The position numbers and the translations under genes are program-made. Below the pieces are notes generated by a model. It was not told the DNA's origin and ran no database searches. It worked only from the letters and a program-made list of their open reading frames with translations. Below are positions 1 through 6,325 of a stretch of DNA of 45,357 nucleotides, piece after piece; position 1 is the stretch's first letter, and each line of letters starts with the position of its first letter. This DNA comes from JAOUEA01 sp035550775 (GTDB taxonomy: Bacteria > Actinomycetota > UBA4738 > HRBIN12). The DNA lies in assembly GCA_035550775.1 (NCBI GenBank), contig DASZOO010000131.1:1-45357 (forward strand), given 5' to 3'.

Positions 1-11
1 CGGGTCGGGGC

Positions 12-446
12 TCACGATCTGCCGGTCGAGCCGAACCCACCCTCGCCCCTGGCGGATGCGGGCAGCTCGTCGGCCCAGGCGGGCTCGATCGGCGGAAGGC
101 CCACGATCACGAGCTGAGCGATGCGGTCGCCCTTGGCGATCTTCACGGCCTCGGTCGGGTCGAGGTTCACCGCCGCCACGATGACCTCCCCCCGATATCC
201 GGCGTCGATCAGGCCCGGAGCGTTGGCGAGGGTCAGACCGTGCTTCGAGGCGAGACCGGAGCGAGGGAGCACGAGGCCGGCGTGCCCGTCGGGGATCGCG
301 ACGGCGACGCCGGTCGGGATCATCGCGCGCTCCCCCGGCAGCACCTCGACGTCGGCGTTGGCTCGCAGGTCGAGACCGGCATCACCGGGGTGGTGGGCGG
401 TGGGCAGGCTCGCTCCCGGATCGAGGCGTCGGAAGGGGACGTGCAT
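12..446 (-). CDS. dut: dUTP diphosphatase (dUTPase)
   Basis: This enzyme hydrolyses dUTP to dUMP and pyrophosphate in the cytoplasm, keeping uracil out of DNA and feeding dTMP synthesis. All five trimeric dUTPase motifs are visible in 144 residues, a normal length: PGDAGLDLRA (about 20-29), PRSGLA (61-66), GLIDAGYRGEV (79-88), KGDRIAQLVI (about 104-113) and the C-terminal GEGGFGSTG that closes over the active site. The ATG shares its A with the TGA of the upstream VOC gene (TGATG), so translation is probably coupled. It is the last gene of an nrdJ-VOC-dut run, which fits dNTP metabolism. The gene is complete; its stop lies close to the window edge. Confidence 0.96.
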   Translation of the reverse strand: MHVPFRRLDPGASLPTAHHPGDAGLDLRANADVEVLPGERAMIPTGVAVAIPDGHAGLVLPRSGLASKHGLTLANAPGLIDAGYRGEVIVAAVNLDPTEAVKIAKGDRIAQLVIVGLPPIEPAWADELPASARGEGGFGSTGRS

Positions 447-829
447 CAGTCCTTCGGCTCCACGAGCTCGATCCGATTCCCGAACGGGTCTCGCACGTGG
501 CAGCGGTGGTAACCCTCGAGCGGCACATCGTCGGTGACCCGGTAGCCGGCGGCTTGGATCCGTTCGCGCAACGTTTCGAGGTCGCGAACGACGAACGCGG
601 GATGGGCCTTCACCGCCGGGGTGAACGGCTCTTCGATGCCCAGATGGACCTCGAGTCCGGGCTCACGGAACCACACGCCTCCGCGAGGGGCGAGCTCGGG
701 CGGCTTCGGCACCTGCGTGAGTCCGAGGATCGCCCCGTAGAAGCGCACGGCGGCATCCTCCTCACCCGGCGGCATCGCAAGCTGCACATGGTGCAGTCCT
801 TCGAGCCTCGCCCCTGCCCGGTCGGTCAT
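446..829 (-). CDS. VOC-family (glyoxalase/bleomycin-resistance fold) protein
   Basis: This is a 127-residue single-domain vicinal-oxygen-chelate protein. Visible family features are the N-terminal LHHVQLAMP strand (His13/14), FYGAILGL, the EVHLGIE strand, AHPAFVVRD, the DPFGNRIEL turn and a C-terminal Glu (IELVEP) in the usual metal-ligand place. Such proteins may act as glyoxalase, isomerase, dioxygenase or resistance proteins; the substrate cannot be told from sequence. It lies 65 bp after nrdJ and overlaps the start of dut by one base, so it is probably co-transcribed with both. No link to nucleotide metabolism is visible in the protein itself. Confidence 0.85.
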   Translation of the reverse strand: MTDRAGARLEGLHHVQLAMPPGEEDAAVRFYGAILGLTQVPKPPELAPRGGVWFREPGLEVHLGIEEPFTPAVKAHPAFVVRDLETLRERIQAAGYRVTDDVPLEGYHRCHVRDPFGNRIELVEPKD

Positions 830-894
830 GTGTTCAGGCTACCGGCCGCGGGCACACGCGCCCGAGCGCGTCGACCGGCAGCACCGACGGCCGT

Positions 895-3630
895 CTACGA
901 GCAGCCGCTCGTCGAGCCGCAGCTCGTGCACACGTAGCACGATCCGGCAGGCTGCATCTTCGACCCGCACTGGTAGCAGAGCGGCGCGTCGAGGACCTTG
1001 GCCGTCGGCCTCTCGCCGAGCTCGATCGTCTGCGTCGGTGCTTCGGGCTGCTCGAGGGAGCGCTGTTCGGTGTTCGACCCGACCTCCGCCTGCACGGACT
1101 CGGTGCGCTCCGCGATCGACTTGATGCCCAGGCCCTCGCGTGTCTCGGGAGGCAGGTAGTCGAGGGCCAAGCGCCGGAAGACGTAGTCGATCATCGACGA
1201 CGCGAACCTGATGTCGGGATCGTTCGTCATGCCGCTCGGTTCGAACTTCGTGTTGATGAACTTCGAGACGTAGGTCTCGAGCGGCACCCCGTACTGCAGT
1301 CCGATCGAGACCGCGATCGCGAACGCATCCATGACCCCCGCGAGGGTCGAGCCCTGCTTCGAGGTCTTCAGGAAGATCTCGCCCAGACCGTCGTCGGGGT
1401 AGGAACCAGCCGTGATGTAGCCCTCGGCGTCGCCCACCTGGAACGAGGTCGTGGTCGACGGACGCGACATCGGCAGGCGCTTGCGCACGGGGTGTGCCAG
1501 CTCTGCGGGCTCCTGCGCACCCGCACCTCGCTTCTTGTCGGCCGACAGCGGCTGCGCCACCTTGCAGTTGTCGCGGTAGATCGCCACGGCCTTCAGGCCG
1601 AGCTTCCAGCTCTCGACGAAGAGCTGCTCGACCTCCTCGATCGAGGCCTCCTCGGGCATGTTGACCGTCTTCGAGATCGCCCCGGAGATGAAGGGCTGCG
1701 CGGCGGCCATCATGCGAACGTGACCCATGTAGTGGATCGGCTGAGCGCCCATCGCCGTGTCGAACACCGAGTAGTGCTCGGCCTGCAGGTGCGGCGCGTC
1801 GACCACCGAGTTGTGCTCGGCGATGAACCCGATGATGTCGTCGACCTGCTCCGCGTCGTACCCGAGCTTGTCGAGCGCCCGGGGCACGGTCTGGTTCACG
1901 AACTGCATCGTGCCGCCGCCGACCAGCTTCTTCGTCTTCACGAGCGCCAGCTCTGGCTCGATACCGGTCGTGTCGCAGTCCATCATCAACCCGATCGTGC
2001 CGGTGGGGGCCAGCACCGACGCCTGCGCGTTGCGGTAGCCGTGCATCTCGCCGAGCGCCACCGCCTCGTCCCAGGACTGCTTGGCCGCCGACAGCATGCC
2101 TTCGGGAACGAGCTCGCCGTCGACCTCGTCAACCGCCGCTCGATGCTTCTTCATGACGCGGATCATCGCGTCGGCGTTGGGCTCGTACCCCTCGAACGGC
2201 CCCATCACCTCGGCGATCCGAGCGCTCGTACGGTAGGCCTGCCCGGTCATGATCGCGGTGATCGCGCCGGCCCACGCCCGGCCGGCGTCGGAGTCATAGG
2301 CGAGACCGCGGGCCATGAGGAGCGCTCCGAGGTTCGCGTACCCCAGGCCGAGCTGTCGATAGGCGCGCGCGTTCTCGCCGATCTTCTCCGTGGGGTAGTC
2401 GGACTCTCCCACGACGATCTCCTGCGCCGTGAACACGATCTCGACCGCGCGCTTGAACCCGGCCACGTCGAACGACCCGTCGTCGCCGAGGAACGACAGG
2501 AGGTTCAACGACGCGAGGTTGCATGCGGAGTCGTCGAGATGCATGTACTCCGAGCACGGGTTCGAGCCATTGATGCGCCCCGACGCAGGGCACGTGTGCC
2601 ACTCGTTGATCGTCGTGTCGTACTGCATGCCGGGGTCGGCGCACTGCCAGGCGGCGTCGGCGATCTGCCGCATCAGCTGCCGAGCACGAACCGTGCTCAC
2701 GGTCTCGTCGGTGGTGACGGCCTTCAGCCTCCAGTCCTGGTCCTGCTCGTAGGCACGCATGAACTCGTCGGTCACGCGCACGGAGTTGTTCGCGTTCTGG
2801 TACTGGACCGAGTAGCTGTCCTTGCCGTCGAGATCCATGTCGAACCCGGCGTCACGAAGGGCGCGAGCCTTCTGCTCCTCGTTGGCCTTGCACCAGATGA
2901 AGTCCTCGATGTCGGGGTGGTCGACGTTGAGGATGACCATCTTCGCCGCGCGACGGGTCTTGCCGCCCGACTTGATCGTGCCAGCGCTGGCGTCGGCCCC
3001 CCGCATGAAGCTCACGGGCCCGCTCGCGGTCCCGCCGCCCGCGAGCGGCTCCTTCGAGGAGCGGATCTTCGACAGGTTGATGCCGGAGCCCGAGCCGCCC
3101 TTGAAGATCGTGCCTTCCTCGACGTACCAGTTGAGGATCGACGACATGTGGTCGTCGACCGAGAGGATGAAGCACGCGGAGCACTGCTGCGGCGTGTCGG
3201 GCACGCCGACGTTGAACCAGACCGGCGAATTGAAGGCCGCCTTCTGGGTCACGATCAGGTGCGTGAGCTCCTCGGCGAAGACCTGGGCGTCGTCACCGGT
3301 GGCGAAGTACCCGTTCTTCTTGCCCCACCGAGTGATCGTGTCCACGACACGCCCGACGAGTTGGCGCACGCTGGATTCACGCTGGGGCGTGCCGAGGGTT
3401 CCCCGGAAGTACTTCTGGGCGACGATGTTGGTGGCGTTCTGCGACCACGACGAGGGGAACTCCACGTCGCGTTGCTCGAAGGCGTTGCCGCCCTCCTTGT
3501 AGTTCGGGATGACCGCGTCGCGGACCTCCCACTCGACGTCGTCGAAGGGGTGCGTCCCCTCGGTCGTGGAATACCGCGAGAACGTCAACCCTTCGCGGAT
3601 GACCTCGACGTCTCCCTCTTTCGTCGCCAC
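895..3630 (-). CDS. nrdJ: Adenosylcobalamin-dependent (class II) ribonucleotide reductase
   Basis: This enzyme reduces ribonucleotides to deoxyribonucleotides with a radical made from adenosylcobalamin, so it is oxygen-independent and needs no NrdB subunit. In 911 residues one sees FNSPVWFNVG (133-142), Cys153 (SACF) paired with Cys370 (SACNLASLNLL) as the likely redox pair, NPCSE at 357-361 holding the radical Cys359 with Asn357 and Glu361, and LAPTGTIGLMMDCDT around the active site. The C-terminus is a Cys-rich zinc-ribbon-like tail (CYQCG...CTSCG) typical of long NrdJ. The start is GTG, preceded by a strong AAGGAGGGG seven bases upstream. nrdR lies directly upstream and NrdR boxes overlap the predicted promoter. 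A PduO-type adenosyltransferase at 31134 could supply the cofactor. Confidence 0.97.
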   Translation of the reverse strand: MATKEGDVEVIREGLTFSRYSTTEGTHPFDDVEWEVRDAVIPNYKEGGNAFEQRDVEFPSSWSQNATNIVAQKYFRGTLGTPQRESSVRQLVGRVVDTITRWGKKNGYFATGDDAQVFAEELTHLIVTQKAAFNSPVWFNVGVPDTPQQCSACFILSVDDHMSSILNWYVEEGTIFKGGSGSGINLSKIRSSKEPLAGGGTASGPVSFMRGADASAGTIKSGGKTRRAAKMVILNVDHPDIEDFIWCKANEEQKARALRDAGFDMDLDGKDSYSVQYQNANNSVRVTDEFMRAYEQDQDWRLKAVTTDETVSTVRARQLMRQIADAAWQCADPGMQYDTTINEWHTCPASGRINGSNPCSEYMHLDDSACNLASLNLLSFLGDDGSFDVAGFKRAVEIVFTAQEIVVGESDYPTEKIGENARAYRQLGLGYANLGALLMARGLAYDSDAGRAWAGAITAIMTGQAYRTSARIAEVMGPFEGYEPNADAMIRVMKKHRAAVDEVDGELVPEGMLSAAKQSWDEAVALGEMHGYRNAQASVLAPTGTIGLMMDCDTTGIEPELALVKTKKLVGGGTMQFVNQTVPRALDKLGYDAEQVDDIIGFIAEHNSVVDAPHLQAEHYSVFDTAMGAQPIHYMGHVRMMAAAQPFISGAISKTVNMPEEASIEEVEQLFVESWKLGLKAVAIYRDNCKVAQPLSADKKRGAGAQEPAELAHPVRKRLPMSRPSTTTSFQVGDAEGYITAGSYPDDGLGEIFLKTSKQGSTLAGVMDAFAIAVSIGLQYGVPLETYVSKFINTKFEPSGMTNDPDIRFASSMIDYVFRRLALDYLPPETREGLGIKSIAERTESVQAEVGSNTEQRSLEQPEAPTQTIELGERPTAKVLDAPLCYQCGSKMQPAGSCYVCTSCGSTSGCS

Positions 3631-3651
3631 CGGCAGACCCCTCCTTCGCTC

Positions 3652-3669
3652 GGGCGGTGGGAGCCGCCC
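3652..3669 (-). repeat. Hairpin in the nrdJ leader
   Basis: A perfect inverted repeat, GGGCGG - 6 nt - CCGCCC, lies between the predicted nrdJ transcription start (about 3721) and the Shine-Dalgarno sequence (about 3638-3646). It has no following T-run, so it is not an obvious terminator; it may shape leader RNA stability or ribosome access. Confidence 0.35.
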
Positions 3670-3690
3670 TGTGGAAACACCTGTGGATGC
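3670..3690 (-). promoter_or_regulatory. Two DnaA-box-like 9-mers in the nrdJ leader
   Basis: On the minus strand the region reads GCATCCACA (3682-3690) and GTTTCCACA (3670-3678), each 7 of 9 matches to TTATCCACA, in the same orientation and 12 bp apart. DnaA boxes control nrdAB in E. coli, so the placement is suggestive, but two 7/9 matches in GC-rich DNA are weak evidence. A CACAC-CC-GTGTG inverted repeat lies just upstream at 3702-3713. Confidence 0.25.
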
Positions 3691-3727
3691 TCGGGGAAAA
3701 CCACACCCGTGTGATTACGGCTCGATG

Positions 3728-3756
3728 ATTCTGTACCGAGGCCGACCACACGTCAA
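3728..3756 (-). promoter_or_regulatory. nrdJ promoter
   Basis: On the minus strand, TTGACG (3751-3756) and CAGAAT (3728-3733) are separated by exactly 17 bp, giving a predicted start near 3721 and a leader of about 90 nt. The -35 overlaps the proximal NrdR box, as expected for a repressed promoter. Confidence 0.55.
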
Positions 3757-3795
3757 CATGATGTGCCGAGAAACTTGCCTCTCTACTACATCTAG
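3754..3795 (-). promoter_or_regulatory. Tandem NrdR boxes upstream of nrdJ
   Basis: Two matches to the NrdR-box core CwATATaTwG: CAACATGATG at 3754-3763 (7/10) and CTACATCTAG at 3786-3795 (8/10, within the inverted repeat ACTA-N4-TAGT). They start 32 bp apart, about three helical turns, the spacing typical of paired NrdR boxes in known nrd promoters. The proximal one overlaps the -35. NrdR itself is encoded directly upstream. Confidence 0.6.
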
Positions 3796-3846
3796 TATCG
3801 CAGGCGCTTCGATGAGCGACCCATCCGCTCGTCGCCGGGAGCCCGA

Positions 3847-4323
3847 TCAGGACGAGCGACGACGCTTCGCCGGCTCCTTCTTCTGGAGCGAGACCAGCTC
3901 CCGTTCGAAGTCGGCCACGCCCTCGAACTCCTTGTAGACCGAGGCGAACCGCAGATACGCCACCTCGTCGGTTCGGCGGAGCGCCGCGAGGACCTCCTGA
4001 CCGATGAGGCTCGAGGCGATCTCGGGACCGCGCCGACGAAGCCGGCTCTGGATGCGATCGACCATGACCTCGACCTCGGCCGAGGCGACCGGCCGGTCGG
4101 CGAGCGCCTTGCGGATGCTCCCAGCGAGCTTCTCGCGGTCGAACGGCTCCCTGGACCGGTCGCGCTTCACCACGACGAGGCCGACGTCTTCGACGCGCTC
4201 GAACGTCGTGAATCGACGAGAGCACGCGCCGCACTCGCGTCGCCGACGGATGACCGCGCCGCCGTCGGCGGGTCGAGAGTCGACGACGCGGTCGTCGTCC
4301 GCGTCGCACCAGGGGCATCGCAT
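3847..4323 (-). CDS. nrdR: Transcriptional repressor NrdR
   Basis: NrdR senses ATP/dATP through an ATP-cone and represses ribonucleotide reductase genes. From the ATG chosen here the protein begins MRCPWC, the nearly invariant family start, followed by a zinc ribbon (Cys-Pro-Trp-Cys and, 25 residues on, ECGAC), the RRRRECGACSRRFTTFE junction and an ATP-cone (KRDRSREPFDREKL to EVAYLRFASVYKEF). The length is 158 residues. An in-frame GTG five codons upstream (position 4338) would also work and cannot be excluded; neither has a clear Shine-Dalgarno. The basic C-terminus (KKEPAKRRRSS) is a modest tail. A palindromic NrdR-box-like site sits between the predicted -10 and the ATG, implying autoregulation. 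The next gene downstream is its expected target, nrdJ. Confidence 0.96.
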   Translation of the reverse strand: MRCPWCDADDDRVVDSRPADGGAVIRRRRECGACSRRFTTFERVEDVGLVVVKRDRSREPFDREKLAGSIRKALADRPVASAEVEVMVDRIQSRLRRRGPEIASSLIGQEVLAALRRTDEVAYLRFASVYKEFEGVADFERELVSLQKKEPAKRRRSS

Positions 4324-4332
4324 CGAGGTCGT

Positions 4333-4387
4333 GGCCACAAGATGTTGTGGCCGCGCGAACGCTACCCGCGGCGTCGGGCCCCGTCAA
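4333..4387 (-). promoter_or_regulatory. nrdR promoter with palindromic NrdR box
   Basis: On the minus strand, TTGACG (4382-4387) and TAGCGT (4359-4364) are 17 bp apart, predicting a start near 4352. The next bases form a perfect palindrome, GGCCACAA-N4-TTGTGGCC (4333-4352). Its core CAAGATGTTG (4338-4347) matches the NrdR-box core at 8 of 10 positions with partly matching flanks, so NrdR bound here would sit on the initial transcribed region. Confidence 0.55.
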
Positions 4388-4423
4388 CGTGCCACCAGGA
4401 GCGAGGACGCGATCACCCTGCGC

Positions 4424-4714
4424 TCACGATCGGGGAACCGCGAGCACCTGCCCCGGCACGAGGGTGCCGAGCGACCCCCCGTTGTCCCGCTCGAGATCGA
4501 GGATCACCGCGCGGGGGTCGCGGTCGGGCGCGATCGCCCTGGCGATGGACCACAGGGAATCGCCGGTGCGCACCACGTAGGTCGTCGAGGAAGCCGGCTC
4601 GGGGCCACGATCCGCGATACTGAGCGCCCGTGCCACAGGGCCGCTCACCGCCACCACCACGGCGACCGCGGCAGCCAGCGCCACCAATCGACGTCGAACA
4701 TACGTTCGCTGCAT
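4424..4714 (-). CDS. YneA/ChiZ-type LysM membrane protein, probable SOS cell-division inhibitor
   Basis: This small protein (96 residues from this ATG) has a basic N-terminus, one membrane segment at about 9-25 and a LysM peptidoglycan-binding domain at about 46-93 (YVVRTGDSLWSIA ... LVPGQVLAVP). That layout and the divergent position next to lexA match Bacillus YneA and mycobacterial ChiZ (Rv2719c)/corynebacterial DivS, which delay division during SOS. The reading frame stays open up to 4807, but an upstream start would place LexA boxes and the promoter inside the gene. The ATG at 4714 lies 6 nt after a possible -10, so the mRNA may be leaderless; no Shine-Dalgarno is visible. One LexA box covers codons 3-7. 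Function is inferred from architecture and context. Confidence 0.8.
   Translation of the reverse strand: MQRTYVRRRLVALAAAVAVVVAVSGPVARALSIADRGPEPASSTTYVVRTGDSLWSIARAIAPDRDPRAVILDLERDNGGSLGTLVPGQVLAVPRS
4695..4708 (-). promoter_or_regulatory. LexA (SOS) box a, inside the first codons of the LysM gene
   Basis: CGAACATACGTTCG is a perfect CGAAC-N4-GTTCG LexA box. It lies just downstream of the ATG at 4714, so bound LexA would act as a roadblock within the start of the gene. Confidence 0.8.
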
Positions 4715-4720
4715 GGCGCC

Positions 4721-4749
4721 ATGCTCGACGAACACGTGTTCGAAGTCAA
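4721..4749 (-). promoter_or_regulatory. Promoter of the LysM gene with LexA box b in its spacer
   Basis: TTGACT (4744-4749) and GAGCAT (4721-4726) on the minus strand are 17 bp apart. The LexA box CGAACACGTGTTCG (4729-4742) fills the spacer. The ATG follows the -10 after six bases. The -10 matches the consensus poorly (3/6), so the promoter call is weaker than the box call. Confidence 0.6.
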
Positions 4750-4758
4750 GGCCCATCT

Positions 4759-4798
4759 CGAACATATGTTTGCGCACCCCCCGCTCGACTGATAGCGT
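4759..4798 (+). promoter_or_regulatory. lexA promoter with LexA box c
   Basis: CGAACATATGTTTG (4759-4772) is a LexA box with one mismatch. It overlaps a predicted -35, TTGCGC (4770-4775), which is 17 bp from the -10 TAGCGT (4793-4798). This would give autoregulation of lexA. Confidence 0.65.
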
Positions 4799-4827
4799 TC
4801 GCGCCATCGAAGAGGAGGCTAGCGACC

Positions 4828-5442
4828 ATGTCTGACACCGCCGCGATCACCCAGCGTCAGCAGCGCATCCTCGAGTTCATCGCCGAGACCGTGCGGGAAC
4901 GTGGCTATCCGCCCACCGTGCGGGAGATCGGCGAGGCCGTCGGTCTCACGTCATCGTCGAGCGTGCACGCGCAGCTCGCGAACCTCGAACGTAAGGGTCT
5001 GCTCCACAAGGACCCGACGAAGCCGCGGGCGATGACGCTGTCGGAACCACGCGCCGATGCCGTGACCGTGCCGCTCGTCGGGCGGATCGCGGCGGGCACC
5101 CCGATCTACGCCGACGAGAACGTCGAGGACCACATCGCGGTGCCGCTCGGGTACGCGGGCGACCAGGGTCACTTCGCCCTGACGGTGATCGGCGATTCCA
5201 TGATCGGCGCCGGCATCATCGAGGGCGACGTCGTCGTCGTGCGATCACAGGACCATGCCCGTGACGGCGACATCGTGGCCGCGTTGCTTCCGGGACCGGC
5301 GGAGGACGAGGCGACCGTCAAGCGCCTCGGTCACGACGGCTCCCGCGTGATCCTGATCCCCGAGAACCCCGCCCTGGAACCGTTCGAGATGCCCGACGGA
5401 CGCATCCTGGGCAAGGTGGTCGCGGTGCTCAGGAAGCTCTGA
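4828..5442 (+). CDS. lexA: SOS repressor LexA
   Basis: LexA represses DNA-damage genes and inactivates itself by autocleavage when RecA filaments form. The 204-residue protein has the usual two parts: a winged-helix DNA-binding domain (about 1-70, ITQRQQRILEFIAE and PPTVREIGEAVGL with SSSSVHAQL) and an S24 protease domain with cleavage site Ala89-Gly90, nucleophile Ser124 (GDSM) and Lys165 (ATVKRL). The ATG at 4828 follows AGAGGAGG and gives the normal family length; the frame is open further upstream but the LexA boxes and promoter lie there. It is divergent from the LysM gene. The match of its boxes to the one at recA (21743) supports a working local regulon. Confidence 0.98.
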   Translation: MSDTAAITQRQQRILEFIAETVRERGYPPTVREIGEAVGLTSSSSVHAQLANLERKGLLHKDPTKPRAMTLSEPRADAVTVPLVGRIAAGTPIYADENVEDHIAVPLGYAGDQGHFALTVIGDSMIGAGIIEGDVVVVRSQDHARDGDIVAALLPGPAEDEATVKRLGHDGSRVILIPENPALEPFEMPDGRILGKVVAVLRKL

Positions 5443-5450
5443 CCACACCT

Positions 5451-5466
5451 CTCGCCGGCAGGCGAG
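5451..5466. terminator. Hairpin between convergent lexA and RTX genes
   Basis: CTCGCC-GGCA-GGCGAG is a perfect six-pair stem with a four-base loop in the 33-bp gap between convergent stops. It has no T-run; in this GC-rich genome it may be a bidirectional terminator. Confidence 0.4.
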
Positions 5467-5475
5467 GCGACGACC

Positions 5476-6180
5476 CTAGGCCTCGCAGGTCAGCACCGTG
5501 TCTCCCGCATCGGCCGTACACGTGTCGTTCCCGGGCTGGCCGCGGACCGTGTCTCCGGGCGCGTTGTCGACCGCATCGAGGGTGTCGTCGCCCTCCCGCC
5601 CTCGGAGCAGGTCCCTGCCGGTGCCCCCGATCACGAGATCGTTCCCGACCCCTGCGGACATCGCGTCGTTCCCAGGCCCTCCGTTCAGCGTGTCCTCACC
5701 CTTCGCGCCACGCATCCCGTCGCCCTTGGGACCACCTCGGAGCGTATCGTCGTTCAATCCTCCACGCATCGAGTCTCGCCCGGCGCCGCCGAGCAGCACG
5801 TCGTTGCCTTTGCTTCCCTGCAGCACGTCCTTCTTCTTGCCGCCGATCAGGCGGTCCTGGCCTTCGCCGCCGTTGATCCGATCGCGGCCCCCGCTGCCCT
5901 TGAGGACGTCGTTGCCGGGACCGCCGTCGAGGCGATCGTTGCCCTTGCCGCCTCGCACGATGTCGTTGCCTCGGCCGGCGACGATCACATCGTTGCCGCC
6001 CCTGCCACAGATCACGTCGCGACCCGCGGTGCCGTGCAATACGTCTCCCCCGCTCGTGCCGACGATCGTGCAGCGGCCGCCCCCGGCCCCCCCGGCCGCG
6101 GCGGGGATCGTCGCGGTGGGACCGACGGCCGTCGCGATGCCGATCACCGATGCGGCCCACAAGGTCAGTGCACGCCTCAT
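5476..6180 (-). CDS. Secreted RTX-type calcium-binding repeat protein
   Basis: The ATG at 6180 has GAGGAGG eight bases upstream and begins a 234-residue protein with a signal peptide (MRRALTLW, hydrophobic to about 28, AAA-G). About 18 nearly uninterrupted nonapeptides of the GGxGxDxUx kind follow (for example GRGGNDVIV, GGPGNDVLK, GGAGRDSMR), the motif that folds into a calcium-loaded beta-roll. Four cysteines, two before or at the first repeats and two at the C-terminus, could form disulfide caps. There is no toxin, protease or lipase domain. RTX proteins in Gram-negatives usually leave by type I secretion, but this one has an N-terminal Sec-type signal instead. A possible -10, TATGGT, lies at 6211-6216. 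Function unknown: cell-surface or matrix calcium binding is inferred. Confidence 0.85.
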   Translation of the reverse strand: MRRALTLWAASVIGIATAVGPTATIPAAAGGAGGGRCTIVGTSGGDVLHGTAGRDVICGRGGNDVIVAGRGNDIVRGGKGNDRLDGGPGNDVLKGSGGRDRINGGEGQDRLIGGKKKDVLQGSKGNDVLLGGAGRDSMRGGLNDDTLRGGPKGDGMRGAKGEDTLNGGPGNDAMSAGVGNDLVIGGTGRDLLRGREGDDTLDAVDNAPGDTVRGQPGNDTCTADAGDTVLTCEA

Positions 6181-6291
6181 ACCGCTCCTCCTCTTCGTGC
6201 TGGCGAGCACACCATAGCGTCCATGGACGATACGCGCCTGCGACGTTCGGCGTAGCCGGTTCGCGAGGCGCAGTCGCGGCCTGCCCTCGTC

Positions 6292-6297
6292 TAGGCT
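6292..6297 (+). promoter_or_regulatory. -10 element of the SIS gene
   Basis: TAGGCT lies 28 bp before the ATG, leaving room for a short leader that carries the GAGGAGA ribosome-binding site. Confidence 0.3.
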
Positions 6298-6325
6298 GAA
6301 CGGAACCAGCACGCGAGGAGAGATC

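Noticed and set aside
1492..3714. 740-codon open frame on the plus strand opposite nrdJ
   Set aside because: It is antisense to an unmistakable nrdJ. Long antisense frames are expected in high-GC DNA, and the translation is low-complexity Arg/His/Val-rich.
3631..3727. Cobalamin riboswitch upstream of the B12-dependent reductase
   Set aside because: The leader is only about 90 nt and I find no B12-box-like GCCACTG or the expected long multi-helix structure.
5520..6060. Regular short repeats that might suggest a CRISPR array or tandem DNA repeats
   Set aside because: The periodicity is 27 bp and encodes RTX nonapeptides with codon-level variation; there are no identical repeats separated by unique spacers.
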